A stretch of DNA of 64,000 nt from Planctomycetia bacterium. Its GTDB lineage: Bacteria > Planctomycetota > Planctomycetia > Pirellulales > Thermoguttaceae. The position numbers and the translations under genes were made by a program. Within the stretch, counting starts at the first letter, position 1, and every line of letters begins with the position of its first letter. The stretch covers positions 28,311-92,310 of the forward strand of contig JAUNBG010000009.1 of assembly GCA_030527205.1 (NCBI GenBank), read 5' to 3'. Shown piece after piece: positions 38,613 to 48,631 of the stretch. The notes under the pieces were generated by a model that had not been told where the DNA came from, did not search any database, and saw nothing but the letters and a program-made list of their open reading frames with translations.

Positions 38613-39979
38613 GAGATATTGAGCTTTCCAGGAATTCCGATTGCGTAATATTCAAATCCGTTTTGATTCAAGTCATAACTTTCAAATTGATTCCGACCGT
38701 CGATAATAATGGGGCTTTGCAAACGAGAACGAATTTCATCGAAATCCGGACTGCGAAAACAAGACCATTCAGTCAAAAGTAAAAGAGCTTCGCAATCATC
38801 TAATGCGTCATATTTATCGAACGCATAATAGATTCGATTATTATCCAAATGCCGAAAATATTGATTTTTGGCTTGATTCATTGCTTTCGGATCAAAAACT
38901 CGAACGCAGGCGCCGCGATTTAATAATTCTTCAACAGTTATTGTTGCTGGAGCCTCGCGCATATCGTCTGTATTTGGCTTAAAAGCAAGTCCCCAAATGG
39001 CAAATGATTTGCCGGAAAGATCATTTCCAAAACGTTGAACAACGCGTTTCCAAACGACTTTTTTCTGTTCCGTATTGACATTTTCAACCGCTTGAAGCAA
39101 AATCGGTTCAACTTGATTGTCAACCATTGTTTTAATTAAGGCGCGAATATCTTTGGGAAAACAGCTTCCGCCATAACCGCAACCGGGAAAAAGAAACGCG
39201 GAACCGATTCTCGAATCGCTTCCGATTCCCTGACGAACTTTGTTGACGTTTGCGCCAACTTTATCGCAAAGTCGGGAAATTTCATTAATGAAACTGATTC
39301 GAGTCGCGAGCATTGCGTTTGCCGCATATTTCGTCATTTCAGCGCTTCGAATATCCATTGAAAGAATTCGATTTCCTTTTTTCATAAACGGTTCATAAAG
39401 CGTTTTCATAACTTTGCGGGATCGTTCGGAATCGGCTCCAATAACAACGCGATCCGGTTTCATAAAATCGGCAACAGCTGAGCCTTCTTTCAAAAATTCT
39501 GGATTGCTGACAACATCAAATTTAAGATTTCCTGCTTTTTCGTCTCCTTGATCAATTCGACGTTGAATCGCTTTTTGAATGGTTTGACGAACTTTGTCCG
39601 CTGTTCCAACAGGAACCGTTGATTTGTTGACAATAATCAAATTTTTGTTCATAAACGTTCCGATTTCATCGGCAACGGCAAGAACATATTGAAGATCGGC
39701 AGAGCCATTTTCTCCCATTGGCGTTCCAACGGCAATGAAAACGATTTGAGCCTTAACCAAAGATTGAGCTAGTTGAGTCGAAAAACAAAGGTCGCCGGAC
39801 AACATATTCCGTTTGACCATTTCTTCGAGACCCGGTTCATAAATCGGTATTTCTCCTTTTTGCAAATTTTCGATTTTTTCATGATTTGAATCGACGCAAA
39901 TAACGCGATTGCCCATTTCAGTAAAACAGGTTCCCGTTACAAGTCCGACATAACCGATTCCAACAATAACGATATTCAT
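38609..39979 (-). CDS. ugd: UDP-glucose 6-dehydrogenase
   Basis: 456 residues. NAD motif VIVGIGYVGLVTGTCFTEMG at 3-22, VGTPMGENGSADL, the KSTVPVGTADKVR stretch, NPEFLKEGSAVADFMKPDRVVIG, and the catalytic Cys in FPGCGYGGSCFPKDIRALI near 265. The C-terminal domain has WGLAFKPNTDDMREAP. It oxidises UDP-glucose twice to UDP-glucuronate. The overlapping downstream epimerase makes the pair a UDP-uronic acid branch, probably for surface polysaccharide; the CpsD/ExeA-like genes at the start of the window fit that. Confidence 0.97.
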   Translation of the reverse strand: MNIVIVGIGYVGLVTGTCFTEMGNRVICVDSNHEKIENLQKGEIPIYEPGLEEMVKRNMLSGDLCFSTQLAQSLVKAQIVFIAVGTPMGENGSADLQYVLAVADEIGTFMNKNLIIVNKSTVPVGTADKVRQTIQKAIQRRIDQGDEKAGNLKFDVVSNPEFLKEGSAVADFMKPDRVVIGADSERSRKVMKTLYEPFMKKGNRILSMDIRSAEMTKYAANAMLATRISFINEISRLCDKVGANVNKVRQGIGSDSRIGSAFLFPGCGYGGSCFPKDIRALIKTMVDNQVEPILLQAVENVNTEQKKVVWKRVVQRFGNDLSGKSFAIWGLAFKPNTDDMREAPATITVEELLNRGACVRVFDPKAMNQAKNQYFRHLDNNRIYYAFDKYDALDDCEALLLLTEWSCFRSPDFDEIRSRLQSPIIIDGRNQFESYDLNQNGFEYYAIGIPGKLNIS

Positions 39980-40113
39980 GAAAATTCCATTTAAACAATT
40001 TGAATTAGGAGTTGCGTTTCAAATTATTTCAAACAATCGAAACGCGAGACAAGTTCGCTTGAAATAAATATCGATCTCGAGACAAGGCAACCTTCCTCAA
40101 GACAAACAATTCA

Positions 40114-41079
40114 TTATTTTATTCCGCAAGCGATTTCGGCTCGAAGAAGAACTTCTGCGGCCTTTTGGCGGGCGCGAGCAGCCCCTTGCGCCAGAATTTC
40201 TCGAACAAGTTCCGGTTGGGCGGCAAATTCTTCCCGACGTTTTCGAGCGTCGGCAAAATAAGCCTCTGCGACATCGGCCAACTCTTTTTTGATCTGCCCA
40301 TAACCAAAGCCGCCGCGACGATAAAGCGCCGCCATTTCTTCTCGTTGAGAATCAGTCGCAAAGTTGGAATAAAGCTGAAAAAGATGATCAATTTCCGGGT
40401 CTTTGGACTCTTCCATTGGGCGCGAATCGGTTGTTATCCGCATTATTTTTTTGCGTTGAACTTTTAAATCTTCAAAACATTCGATCGTATTACCATAACT
40501 TTTCGACATTTTTTCGCCGTCTGTTCCGGGAACTTTGGCTGATGAGTCAAGAACTTTTCCTTTGGGAAGAACAAAAACGTTGCCGAAAAGATAATTGAAA
40601 CTGCCCGCAATATCTCGCGCAACTTCGATATGCTGCATTTGATCTTCGCCGACAGGAACGATATTCGAGTCATAAATCAAAATGTCTGCGGCCATTAAAA
40701 CCGGATAAGCGAACAATCCTGTGTCCGCCGTTAATCCTCGCGCCTTTTTTTCTTTATAAGCATGGCAACGCTCAAGGAGTCCCATTGGCGTTACGGTCAT
40801 GATCAGCCAAGTCAGTTGCGAAACTTCTGGAACGTCAGATTGAACAAAAAGCGTCGCTTTTTCCGGATCAAGTCCGAGTCCGAGCAGATCAAGAGCGGCG
40901 TCATAAACATTTTGTCGCATTCGTTCAGGATCGCGGACTGTTGTTAAAGCATGAAGGTTGGCAATAAAATAAAAAGCTTTTTCTTTATCGCCTTGAAGAG
41001 CGATATATTGTTGAATCGCTCCGAAATAATTGCCCCAATGAAAACGACCGGTTGGTTGAATTCCTGATAATATTCGCAT
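40114..41079 (-). CDS. trpS: Tryptophan--tRNA ligase
   Basis: 321 residues, typical of bacterial TrpS. The class I signature HIGH appears as [17 protein letters not shown] and the second signature as [10 protein letters not shown] near 197; [16 protein letters not shown] and the tRNA-binding C-terminus are present. It charges tRNA-Trp. HWGN instead of HLGN is a known natural variant and not a defect. Its promoter is probably at 41162-41189. Confidence 0.97.
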   Translation of the reverse strand: MRILSGIQPTGRFHWGNYFGAIQQYIALQGDKEKAFYFIANLHALTTVRDPERMRQNVYDAALDLLGLGLDPEKATLFVQSDVPEVSQLTWLIMTVTPMGLLERCHAYKEKKARGLTADTGLFAYPVLMAADILIYDSNIVPVGEDQMQHIEVARDIAGSFNYLFGNVFVLPKGKVLDSSAKVPGTDGEKMSKSYGNTIECFEDLKVQRKKIMRITTDSRPMEESKDPEIDHLFQLYSNFATDSQREEMAALYRRGGFGYGQIKKELADVAEAYFADARKRREEFAAQPELVREILAQGAARARQKAAEVLLRAEIACGIK

Positions 41080-41161
41080 TGTTGATTCGACTGAATTTTG
41101 AGTTGTTATACGGGTTGAGCTGTCCTGTTAATTGGAAGCTTGCAAAAACGAATTTCCTTCC

Positions 41162-41189
41162 ATTATATAATGCGGCGTTTTTTTTCCAA
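41162..41189 (-). promoter_or_regulatory. Promoter of trpS
   Basis: On the minus strand TTGGAA (41184-41189), 16 bp, TATAAT (41162-41167), about 80 bp before the trpS start. Confidence 0.55.
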
Positions 41190-41582
41190 GGGAGTTTCCC
41201 GCTTTTTGAAATCGGGAGAACTTTGTTATTTTTGTTTTGGAAAACAATTGCCAACAATGAAACATTTCCTGAAAGATTCTTAATCAAATCCCTTGAAGTT
41301 TTTTCAAATCTTTTATCAACGAGACTAATTTTAGGGATTACGTAATCGAAAAGCGAAGATTTTAATCGTTACGGTTGCGATAATTAAAATTTTCGTCTTA
41401 TTCGTTGTCGTTTAATCACAAAACCAAAAGTTGCAGACAACCAGTTTGAATCGTTAATGAACAAGGTTTTCTCGTTTTTCTGAAAAATCATTCTTCAACA
41501 AAAAATGAGAAAACAGTTCCTGTCGAACTCGAAACGGGAATGAGACGCCTTGCCTTCTGCAATCCGCCCTTCGTTGTTTGGC

Positions 41583-41603
41583 GTCCGAATACAAAATTCG
41601 GAC
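41583..41603. terminator. Hairpin after the GH5-like gene
   Basis: GTCCGAAT pairs with ATTCGGAC around ACAAA, 25 bp beyond the stop of the minus-strand gene. Five Ts follow on the plus strand, so it may act in both directions. Confidence 0.5.
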
Positions 41604-41627
41604 TTTTTCATCGGTTTGGGCAGAAGA

Positions 41628-44423
41628 TTAATCTTCAATGATCAATTCATACCAAAGCGTTTGATATTCGGGTTTCAACTGAAAACAAACCTGATCTGTC
41701 GTTTGATTGACAGGAATTTCTTCTTTTCTCGAACCATTTTGATCCAAAGCAAATAACTGAACCTTATTCGATTCAAGATTCTTCAATAGTAATTGAAGCG
41801 GGATTCCTTCGCAGAGGACAGGCGCCTGTCCCGAGGAACCGCCATAATCCAATGCGGTTGTTATTTTGTTTCCCCCCATATCGATCAAAATGGCGTCCCG
41901 ATTTTTTATAAATCCGGTTGCGGTTATCAAATAACGTCCTGAAGACAAAATATCCTTTTTTTGAGCGTTTGAATCAACCTCGGAAGTTTTAACGATTGAA
42001 ATGGTTGCCCAATTTAATCGCGTTTTGCCAGGAATCAAGGTTAACGCATCAAAATCGAATGTTCGATCATTGATAAATCCGCTAAAAAGTTTGCTGTTCG
42101 GCGTATCGACCTGAAAATAACCCGCATTTTCTTCAACAAAATTCCAAAAAATTTCGCCAAACTCATTGCGAATCCATTTTTTATTCGGATTTCCCAACGA
42201 TTCCGGAAGTTCATTCCAATTTGAAATCTTTTGAATTTTCGACAACGAACTCGACGTTGAATCGGATTTGGGGGCGTTGACCTTTAAATCCGTCAAATCC
42301 AGACCGGCAAAAACGGCAAGAGAAAGCGAACGATCAAGTTTTAAACCGGAAAGCGATCGATGATAACCGCTGAGGCTTTCCTTCATAATCGATTTTTCTT
42401 TTTCTTCCGACATTTCAGGCGAATATTGGAATTTTCCCGGGCCGCTTTGGATATCGCCCCGAACAAATAAAGCATAACAAGCAGGCAAATGGACTAATTT
42501 GACAGGATTGGCGCACATATCAAAAAAACTTGAAACGGATTTTCGATAAAAATCAGAACCATGAGACCAGGCAAACTGATAAACAGCGCTCCAATCCTGA
42601 AAAGCGCCAACAGCGCAAATCATCGGATTTCCTTCGGCGCAATAAAGATTAGGATAAGGATGATCATATTCGCTCACAGTCAATGGGCGATTCAAAACGC
42701 GAAGCGTTGCCAAATTGCCGAGCGTTCCATTAACGGGATGATTTGCCAGCGATGTATTGGTTACATACCAATTATTGCCGTCCCAGGAACGCTTGGGGAA
42801 AACCGGATGATTCCAATAGGCATGAATGTCACAATAATCCAGATTCGCCTGATTATACCAAAAACCGTATTGCAATTGCGTTCCGGTAATGGGTTGTTGA
42901 GCTTTCAATTCGTCTTTAATGTAACGGAACATCTCGTTCCAATAATTCTTTTCGAGATCATAAAGAAATAACGACCAATCGGCATAAACGGCTGGCGTAA
43001 CGCCCCAACTGTTATTGGAACGTTTAAGAATCTGAATTGATTTATTTTCAAGCGATTGCTCTGTCGGAAAACCGATTTGACCGCCTGTTTTGAGAGAGAC
43101 GTTGGCAATTTCAACAGAACCTTGGCCGAAACTTCCGAATGTAATTCGGGCTTGAGGATCATCTCGAACTGTTAAAAAGGAAAAGGAATAGTCTTTCCAT
43201 TGATCGGAAACGTCGATTTCGTCTCGAAAACCAAGATCGCTCCAAGGGGCATGATTTTCAATAACGCCGACGGAAACTTTCGAAATATCCTTGGCTCGCA
43301 TTTTGAAGGAAAGCGTATAAAGCGTTTCTCCCTGAACGCTCAAACCATTTCGATGAAGTTGAGGAATCCAACTTTCCGATCCCATTTTTTGAATATCAAT
43401 TTTTAAAATATTGCCGACATTCGAATCCGTTTTTTCGGAAGAATCGACAATTTGAATATCGGCTTTCGATTGGCTGTCTCGTTGTAATTCCCAGCCGTTT
43501 GGATTTCCAGATAATGTTAAATCTTTTGGAAAGTTGCCATCGGAAATGATTTCTTCGCTCAACGGAATCTCTTCACATTTCCAGGCTTTTTTAAGATTTT
43601 CGGTTGTTTTATATTTTTTAAGAAGCCAATCGTTCCAAAGTTCTCGAAAAGTTGAACAATAAGGTTCAGGAAGCGAATCCAGTTGTCCCCAGGACCAGCT
43701 CGCAACGACGGAGTTTTCATTGTTGATTTCAATCATTGCAACGCCGGGATCGTTAATATAGGCCTTTTGGGTATAAGGATTGATATGAGTTAAAAGGTCT
43801 TTGGCATATTTTTTTTGAAAGGCGATCATTCGGGGTTCAAAATTATCGAGTCCTTTATTATGCTCGGGAAGTTGATCTGCATTTTCAAAACCGTCTTTTT
43901 CATTAAATTTTCGCGAAACATGAAGATTAATATTGATATAAATGCCGTTTTGTTGAAGTTGATTAATCAGATAATCAAGTTTGTCAAGTTGATCGGGATC
44001 AATGATCGTTTGCGTCTTATTAAAATTCTTTCCCCAAATATCCCGACTGTCCATATGATGCAGCCGAATAATATTGATTCCGAAGCGAGCCATTGTTTTG
44101 GCCAACTTTTCTGCGTCTTCTTTCGGAGGAAAATTCCCGCTGAAACAAAGATTGGATCCGAGAAGTCGAACCGTTCCCTTTTCGTTGACAAAATGACCGT
44201 TTTCAACTTTTAAAAATCCGTCGCTTCCCGCTTTTATCGGCGGTTGCCAAGTTTGAACATTGACAATATTATCCTGAACCGTTTCGTCAATATAAAACGG
44301 AAACATCGGCGCAAAATCCCCTGGTTGTTCCTGGAACGGTTCATAATCTTTCTCTTGCGCCCAGATTGAACCGATAAAAAGCGAACAACTCAAAATCATT
44401 CCCCAAATAAATAATGATCGCAT
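41628..44423 (-). CDS. Secreted GH5-like glycoside hydrolase with inserted CBM4/9-like domain
   Basis: 931 residues from the ATG at 44423, which has AGGG 6 bases upstream (the ATG two codons earlier would have none). A signal peptide ends near IWAQ. A TIM barrel of clan GH-A starts with FLKVENGHFVNEKGTVRLLGSN and ARFGINIIRLHHMDSRD; the acid/base Asn-Glu lies in AMIEINNENSV near 232-242. The barrel is then interrupted by a ~170-residue carbohydrate-binding domain (GNPNGWELQ to VEIANVSLKTGG), after which it resumes with DYCDIHAYWNHP and the likely nucleophile Glu in LTVSEYDHPYPN. A C-terminal strand domain follows. Probably hydrolyses a beta-linked polysaccharide outside the cell. Confidence 0.8.
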   Translation of the reverse strand: MRSLFIWGMILSCSLFIGSIWAQEKDYEPFQEQPGDFAPMFPFYIDETVQDNIVNVQTWQPPIKAGSDGFLKVENGHFVNEKGTVRLLGSNLCFSGNFPPKEDAEKLAKTMARFGINIIRLHHMDSRDIWGKNFNKTQTIIDPDQLDKLDYLINQLQQNGIYININLHVSRKFNEKDGFENADQLPEHNKGLDNFEPRMIAFQKKYAKDLLTHINPYTQKAYINDPGVAMIEINNENSVVASWSWGQLDSLPEPYCSTFRELWNDWLLKKYKTTENLKKAWKCEEIPLSEEIISDGNFPKDLTLSGNPNGWELQRDSQSKADIQIVDSSEKTDSNVGNILKIDIQKMGSESWIPQLHRNGLSVQGETLYTLSFKMRAKDISKVSVGVIENHAPWSDLGFRDEIDVSDQWKDYSFSFLTVRDDPQARITFGSFGQGSVEIANVSLKTGGQIGFPTEQSLENKSIQILKRSNNSWGVTPAVYADWSLFLYDLEKNYWNEMFRYIKDELKAQQPITGTQLQYGFWYNQANLDYCDIHAYWNHPVFPKRSWDGNNWYVTNTSLANHPVNGTLGNLATLRVLNRPLTVSEYDHPYPNLYCAEGNPMICAVGAFQDWSAVYQFAWSHGSDFYRKSVSSFFDMCANPVKLVHLPACYALFVRGDIQSGPGKFQYSPEMSEEKEKSIMKESLSGYHRSLSGLKLDRSLSLAVFAGLDLTDLKVNAPKSDSTSSSLSKIQKISNWNELPESLGNPNKKWIRNEFGEIFWNFVEENAGYFQVDTPNSKLFSGFINDRTFDFDALTLIPGKTRLNWATISIVKTSEVDSNAQKKDILSSGRYLITATGFIKNRDAILIDMGGNKITTALDYGGSSGQAPVLCEGIPLQLLLKNLESNKVQLFALDQNGSRKEEIPVNQTTDQVCFQLKPEYQTLWYELIIED

Positions 44424-45138
44424 TATCATCCCTTTCTCATAAAATCAATAAACGAACATGAATCATATGTTTTACATTTTCTTAAGTTCATAAAATATTA
44501 TAGTCAGCCAGTTCAAAATCCCGGATTTTTTAGCGTTTTAACCCTCGCAACGAGGGAAAGGGGCTTGCTTGATGGCGAAGCCTGTTTGTCCTATTCAATC
44601 ATTAAAAATGAAAAGGATCAACAAAAATGGATTGCGAACCAAGGGTTCAAGACGGATCAAACGCTTTGGCATTGTCGCGATTTAACAGCAGATTCTTGGG
44701 CGGAACAACGGCTCAAATTGCAACAAAAGTTCTAATCCGCAATATTCATTCAGAGTCAAGCATTTTTGCCTCTCATTAACAAAATGTCAAAAAATCTGCC
44801 GGACTAAAAAGGAAAACTCGACTCAGAAAAATCTGGACGAAAACCTTTCTAAAAGAAAGACTCAAGTCAATTTTTTTCGAGTTCAAGGATCAATAAAAGT
44901 CCAATTTGAATTTTTGATTTTTGTTGGCCTGTTCAATAAATATCCAATTTACGAACCGCTGAAAATAGATAACAAATATTAGAAGAGATTATAAAACAAA
45001 TAGAGGACGGTTTCCAGACCGTCCTCTAAAATAAAAAGATTAAAAACAAATCATTCCTTATTCAAAAACTTTTGCGTTGTTTGTCATGACAGGATTTTTG
45101 TTCTTGACTAAACAATGGTTGTCCTAATCTATTTTATA
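44424..45138. other. 0.7-kb region, possible gene remnant and terminator
   Basis: A plus-strand frame open from about 44490 to 44735 has protein-like sequence but no ATG (see findings). A strong terminator is at 45001-45028. A truncated family-2-like stretch is at 44514-44560. Confidence 0.45.
45001..45028 (-). terminator. Intrinsic terminator of the tolC gene
   Basis: Perfect 11-bp stem TAGAGGACGGT with ACCGTCCTCTA and a 6-base loop; on the minus strand TTTGTTTTAT follows. It lies 110 bp past the stop. Confidence 0.85.
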
Positions 45139-47148
45139 TCATTCTGTCGTCAGATTGAAATTATTTTCCTGATTTTTTTCTTCAGACTGATTTTCTTGAG
45201 AATGATTGGCGTCAGGAATAATGGTCGGATCAGTTCCCTGATTTTGAGGATAAACGCCTCGGCTGAATGCCGGCGGTTCCGAAAAACCATAATCAAGATA
45301 ATGAGCCGCATCGCGTTCTCGAGCCCGACGATAGGCGTCGAAATAGGCTTTGTTTGCCCAGGGACCTTCGGCCAGCGTTATCCCGTTATATTCCAACAAT
45401 GAACCTTTTTGATAATTTAAGTTGACAATGGCGAGATTATAATCAATGACCATTCGATAATAATTGGTTTCCGCTTCTGCCAATAATTGTTGAGCTTGTA
45501 AAACTTCATATAAAGTGCTGTTTCCAATAATGAAGGACGAAGAAACAGCGCGGAATTCTGTTCGAGCCGCTCGCAAAACGGTTAAATAATCTTCAATTAA
45601 ATTATAGGTTCGATCAAGATCAGCATACAGGTCGGCCATATTATGCGATAACTCGAATTCTTGCTCTTGCAGGATTGCCCGTTCTCGAGCCAACATTAAT
45701 TCCGCATTACGAACGGCAGCCATTTCCTGGCGAAAACCTATTGCGATTGAGGACGAAATTCCTAATGACCAATCATGATATTTGTCGTGAACCAGACTGC
45801 CGATAGCGTTGCTTCGATGATTCGAAGGATCAATCAGATCTTTCCCCATTCCATTAAATTTGTAATAACCTTCAAAATCAACTTGCGGCAGAAGATAATT
45901 GCGTTGAGCAATCAATTCAAGTTCTCGTTTCTTGACCGTCCATTTTTGTTTTCGCAATTCAGGAGCGCGAGCCAAAGCTTCCGCTGTTATTTCTTCCCAA
46001 TTATATTTAACCTTGGCGATTGTTGGTTCATCAATTGGTTTGATCAAACGACCGTCAGTTGCCGCGATTCCAATCATATAACGAAGAGCTCGTTCATTTT
46101 TATATAAATTATTTTGAGCCTCTTGAACTGAAACGCGAAATTGCTGATAATTGCGTGCCGCCTGGGCAAGGTTTTGAGTTGTTCCTTGTCTGTGACCCGC
46201 TTCGTATGACGCTTCAATTGATCGCCAGGATTGTAAGGCGGCGTTCAAACCTGAGCCTGCTGCGCTTAAACTTCGATATGCGTAATATAAATTCCAATAT
46301 GTTTCTTCAATATCTTGAAGAAAATCGCGAACAGCCAATTCAAGATCGACAAGGGCGATATCTTCATTAATTCGCGCTAAAAGAACGCCATTGCTGTTTC
46401 CCGGCGATCCATTCGGACCGGCAATGCGGTTATATTCAACTCCGGCTCCGCGAAGCAACGGTTGACTAAAACCGGCTTGAACATAGGAAGTCCAGGCAGA
46501 GGGGAAATAACGTTGATCCGAATTGCCCCAATCATATCCAGCGCCTGCGCTGGCATAAACATTTCCGCCCGTTGCAACCGTTTTCGATAACGTTGACTGA
46601 AATGTTCCTGTTTCCGTTTTGTTTTTATTGGGATAATAAAATGTATTGTTGAAAGGCGAATTCGATTTATTCCAACTGAGCTCATTACTCCAAATTGTAT
46701 CATAAGCAGCAAGGGTCGCTTGAACGCCTGCGTTCGGATTGGACTCGATGATTGCCGGATCCCAGACTGTCGCAACTGAAGACGGATAATCCAAAAGAAG
46801 AGACGGCATGCCGCTCATTCCATTGGCGCTATAATTGACTCCATTAAGCTGTCGAAGAACCTTGCTGTTTTCCATTGCCATTTGACGAACTTCGTCAAGA
46901 GTTAAAAGCCATTCTCCTTCGCTTGGATCTTGATTGTCCAATGTTAAGGGAGCCAAGGAATTCATAACGTCATCAAGATGCGGAACTTCAGTATCCGGAT
47001 ATTCTAATCGAGTTTCTGAGGCAATATAATGACTGGCAATATTGCCCCGTTGATGAAGAAAAATGGGCTGTTGCGGCTGACATCCTGCCAAAACCGCAAG
47101 CATGATCGCTCCAACAACGATACTAAAAAGATTTAAATGCCGATTCAT
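45139..47148 (-). CDS. TolC-family outer-membrane efflux lipoprotein
   Basis: 669 residues from the ATG at 47148 (AGGG upstream), chosen because it starts a lipoprotein signal: MNRHLNLFSIVVGAIMLAVLAGC, lipobox LAGC. Two TolC-type halves with long helices follow: LLTLDEVRQMAMENSKVLRQL near the start, the GFSQPLLRGAG strand and the second LRKQKWTVKKRELELIAQ; the typical ALxxAELRLAxxR-like helix is QAQQLLAEAETNYYRMVIDYN. It would form the outer-membrane channel of a tripartite pump or type I secretion system. No membrane fusion protein or inner-membrane pump is adjacent. The C-terminus is Glu/Asn-rich. Confidence 0.9.
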   Translation of the reverse strand: MNRHLNLFSIVVGAIMLAVLAGCQPQQPIFLHQRGNIASHYIASETRLEYPDTEVPHLDDVMNSLAPLTLDNQDPSEGEWLLTLDEVRQMAMENSKVLRQLNGVNYSANGMSGMPSLLLDYPSSVATVWDPAIIESNPNAGVQATLAAYDTIWSNELSWNKSNSPFNNTFYYPNKNKTETGTFQSTLSKTVATGGNVYASAGAGYDWGNSDQRYFPSAWTSYVQAGFSQPLLRGAGVEYNRIAGPNGSPGNSNGVLLARINEDIALVDLELAVRDFLQDIEETYWNLYYAYRSLSAAGSGLNAALQSWRSIEASYEAGHRQGTTQNLAQAARNYQQFRVSVQEAQNNLYKNERALRYMIGIAATDGRLIKPIDEPTIAKVKYNWEEITAEALARAPELRKQKWTVKKRELELIAQRNYLLPQVDFEGYYKFNGMGKDLIDPSNHRSNAIGSLVHDKYHDWSLGISSSIAIGFRQEMAAVRNAELMLARERAILQEQEFELSHNMADLYADLDRTYNLIEDYLTVLRAARTEFRAVSSSFIIGNSTLYEVLQAQQLLAEAETNYYRMVIDYNLAIVNLNYQKGSLLEYNGITLAEGPWANKAYFDAYRRARERDAAHYLDYGFSEPPAFSRGVYPQNQGTDPTIIPDANHSQENQSEEKNQENNFNLTTE

Positions 47149-47518
47149 CGGTTTTTCCCTGTTCATGACAAAAACGAACGATCTGTCCTGGGAGAAATAC
47201 GAATTCTTTGTCAAGAAATTTTGTCAAAAACTGTTTTGAAGCGATTCGTATCAGGAAACATTCGTTCGATTCAACTTGTTTTTTCGCATTGACATCGAAT
47301 GAAAGACCTCCCTGTCTTTCATATTGTCGATTTTGCAGAAGCTGTAAAATTTTTTGTTACAAAATCGGCAAAGTCGACACAAAGTCTTTTTTTGGTATAA
47401 CCAGTATAAATATAATCGTCCAAAAAAACGCTATAGGCAAGAAAATTCAGTAAAAACATTGAATTTTTTAGAAAAAAAATAAAGAGTCGGGAAAAAACCG
47501 TTGCCTATTTTGCCTATT
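47149..47518. other. Intergenic region, hairpin only
   Basis: 370 bp. A 9-bp perfect stem-loop (ATGAAAGAC with GTCTTTCAT, 47299-47322) may end the transcript of the 47519 gene. Confidence 0.45.
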
Positions 47519-48214
47519 TTAGAAATTTTTTGAACCCGAGCAGGGAACGATTTGAGAAAATGTTTCATTCGAATAATTTGGCGTTTCAAAAAGCATCGGT
47601 TTAGTTTCGGCTGAACCGACTGCTTGATAAAGAGAATAACATCGAATTTTTCGAGAAGCGTTGGAATCGATAAACGAATTTTCATTTTTATCAGAAAGGA
47701 CGGATGTTTCTTGAAAAGAAGAGCGATAAATGGTTGAAGATGACTTGTCCGATTGAGGATTTGGTTCTGTTGTTTCGTTCGATGAATTCTGACCTTCTGG
47801 CTTTTCGTTTTCCTGAACTGGTTGGGTTAAGGAAGCGTTATGAAAATACTCTTTATTGGCAAGTTGAGCAGGTTTTTGATATCCAGAATATTCAACATTT
47901 CTTTGAGGGGTTGATTGATTGACCTGCAATGAATTGTTTAGTTGATTATTTGATAAATCTTCTTTTAATTCTGTATTCGAAACGGGAATTATATTCATTG
48001 AATTTTCATTGATAGGGGCGATTGAATTCTGGGAGAACTCATCGTTCTTTTGAGACGGTTCGGTCGTTTTATTGGAATTTTGTGACGTTTCTGTTAATGT
48101 GAATGCGGAATTCCCGTTCATCATGACCCAGACCGCAGGATAGCGGCAAATGTTGATCCATAGGCAAATCATTACAAGAAGCAGAGACAGAAACAAACCA
48201 GAACATTTTGACAT
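47519..48214 (-). CDS. Membrane-anchored Ser/Asn-rich hypothetical protein
   Basis: 231 residues. A hydrophobic N-terminus (GLFLSLLLVMICLWINICRYPAVWV, about 6-30) is followed by a low-complexity region dominated by Ser, Asn, Glu and Thr (repeated NSNKTTEPSQKN-like stretches). There is no folded domain I recognise and no conserved motif. Composition resembles the proteins at 166 and 1893, so this may be a general tendency of the genome. A consensus-like promoter precedes it. Confidence 0.55.
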   Translation of the reverse strand: MSKCSGLFLSLLLVMICLWINICRYPAVWVMMNGNSAFTLTETSQNSNKTTEPSQKNDEFSQNSIAPINENSMNIIPVSNTELKEDLSNNQLNNSLQVNQSTPQRNVEYSGYQKPAQLANKEYFHNASLTQPVQENEKPEGQNSSNETTEPNPQSDKSSSTIYRSSFQETSVLSDKNENSFIDSNASRKIRCYSLYQAVGSAETKPMLFETPNYSNETFSQIVPCSGSKNF

Positions 48215-48252
48215 TTTTTTTGTTTCTTCCTAATTTTTGAAAATGATATGGA

Positions 48253-48281
48253 CGATAATATTAAGTTTGACTTTTGTCAAA
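48253..48281 (-). promoter_or_regulatory. Promoter of the 48214 gene
   Basis: On the minus strand TTGACA (48276-48281), 17 bp, TATCGT (48253-48258), about 40 bp before the start. Confidence 0.55.
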
Positions 48282-48530
48282 TAAAAGATAGCTTTCATTT
48301 GAATGGCTGTCAAGAAAGAAGAAAATAAAAGAGACGAAATTCTCGTTACGCAAGTTATTAAAAAAAGGCTTATAGCGATTATATCAACAAAACAGGCGGC
48401 TTTGTTTGTTTTTTAAGAAAAAAACCTGAGAATGTTCAAATTTTGTAACGTCAGATTCCCCATTTCGGTTCGTCTGTCCCGTCGAAGTTGATTATTTTTC
48501 GCTGAACAGGCGGACTCGAAGAACAGAGAT

Positions 48531-48569
48531 TTTCAATCGCCTTAAGATTTTTTCAATCGCCTTAAGATT
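48531..48569. repeat. Tandem duplication of a 19-base unit
   Basis: Unit TTTCAATCGCCTTAAGATT occurs twice with a 20-bp period (48531-48549, 48551-48569), about 60 bp after the ftsY stop. Confidence 0.9.
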
Positions 48570-48631
48570 AAGGGGTCATATTGCAAACAAATGAAGAAGT
48601 TAATTTTTTGTAAAATATGCCGAAAAAAGCG

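Larger units (their letters stand above)
41080..41627. other. Intergenic region between trpS and the GH5-like gene
   Basis: 548 bp, holding the trpS promoter (41162-41189) and a hairpin (41583-41603). No gene supported. Confidence 0.55.
48215..48631. other. Intergenic region with promoter and tandem repeat
   Basis: 417 bp holding the promoter at 48253-48281 and a 20-bp period duplication at 48531-48569. No gene. Confidence 0.55.

Noticed and set aside
40114..41079. HWGN in place of the HIGH/HLGN signature of TrpS as a possible defect
   Set aside because: The substitution occurs naturally in the family and the KMSKS motif is intact.
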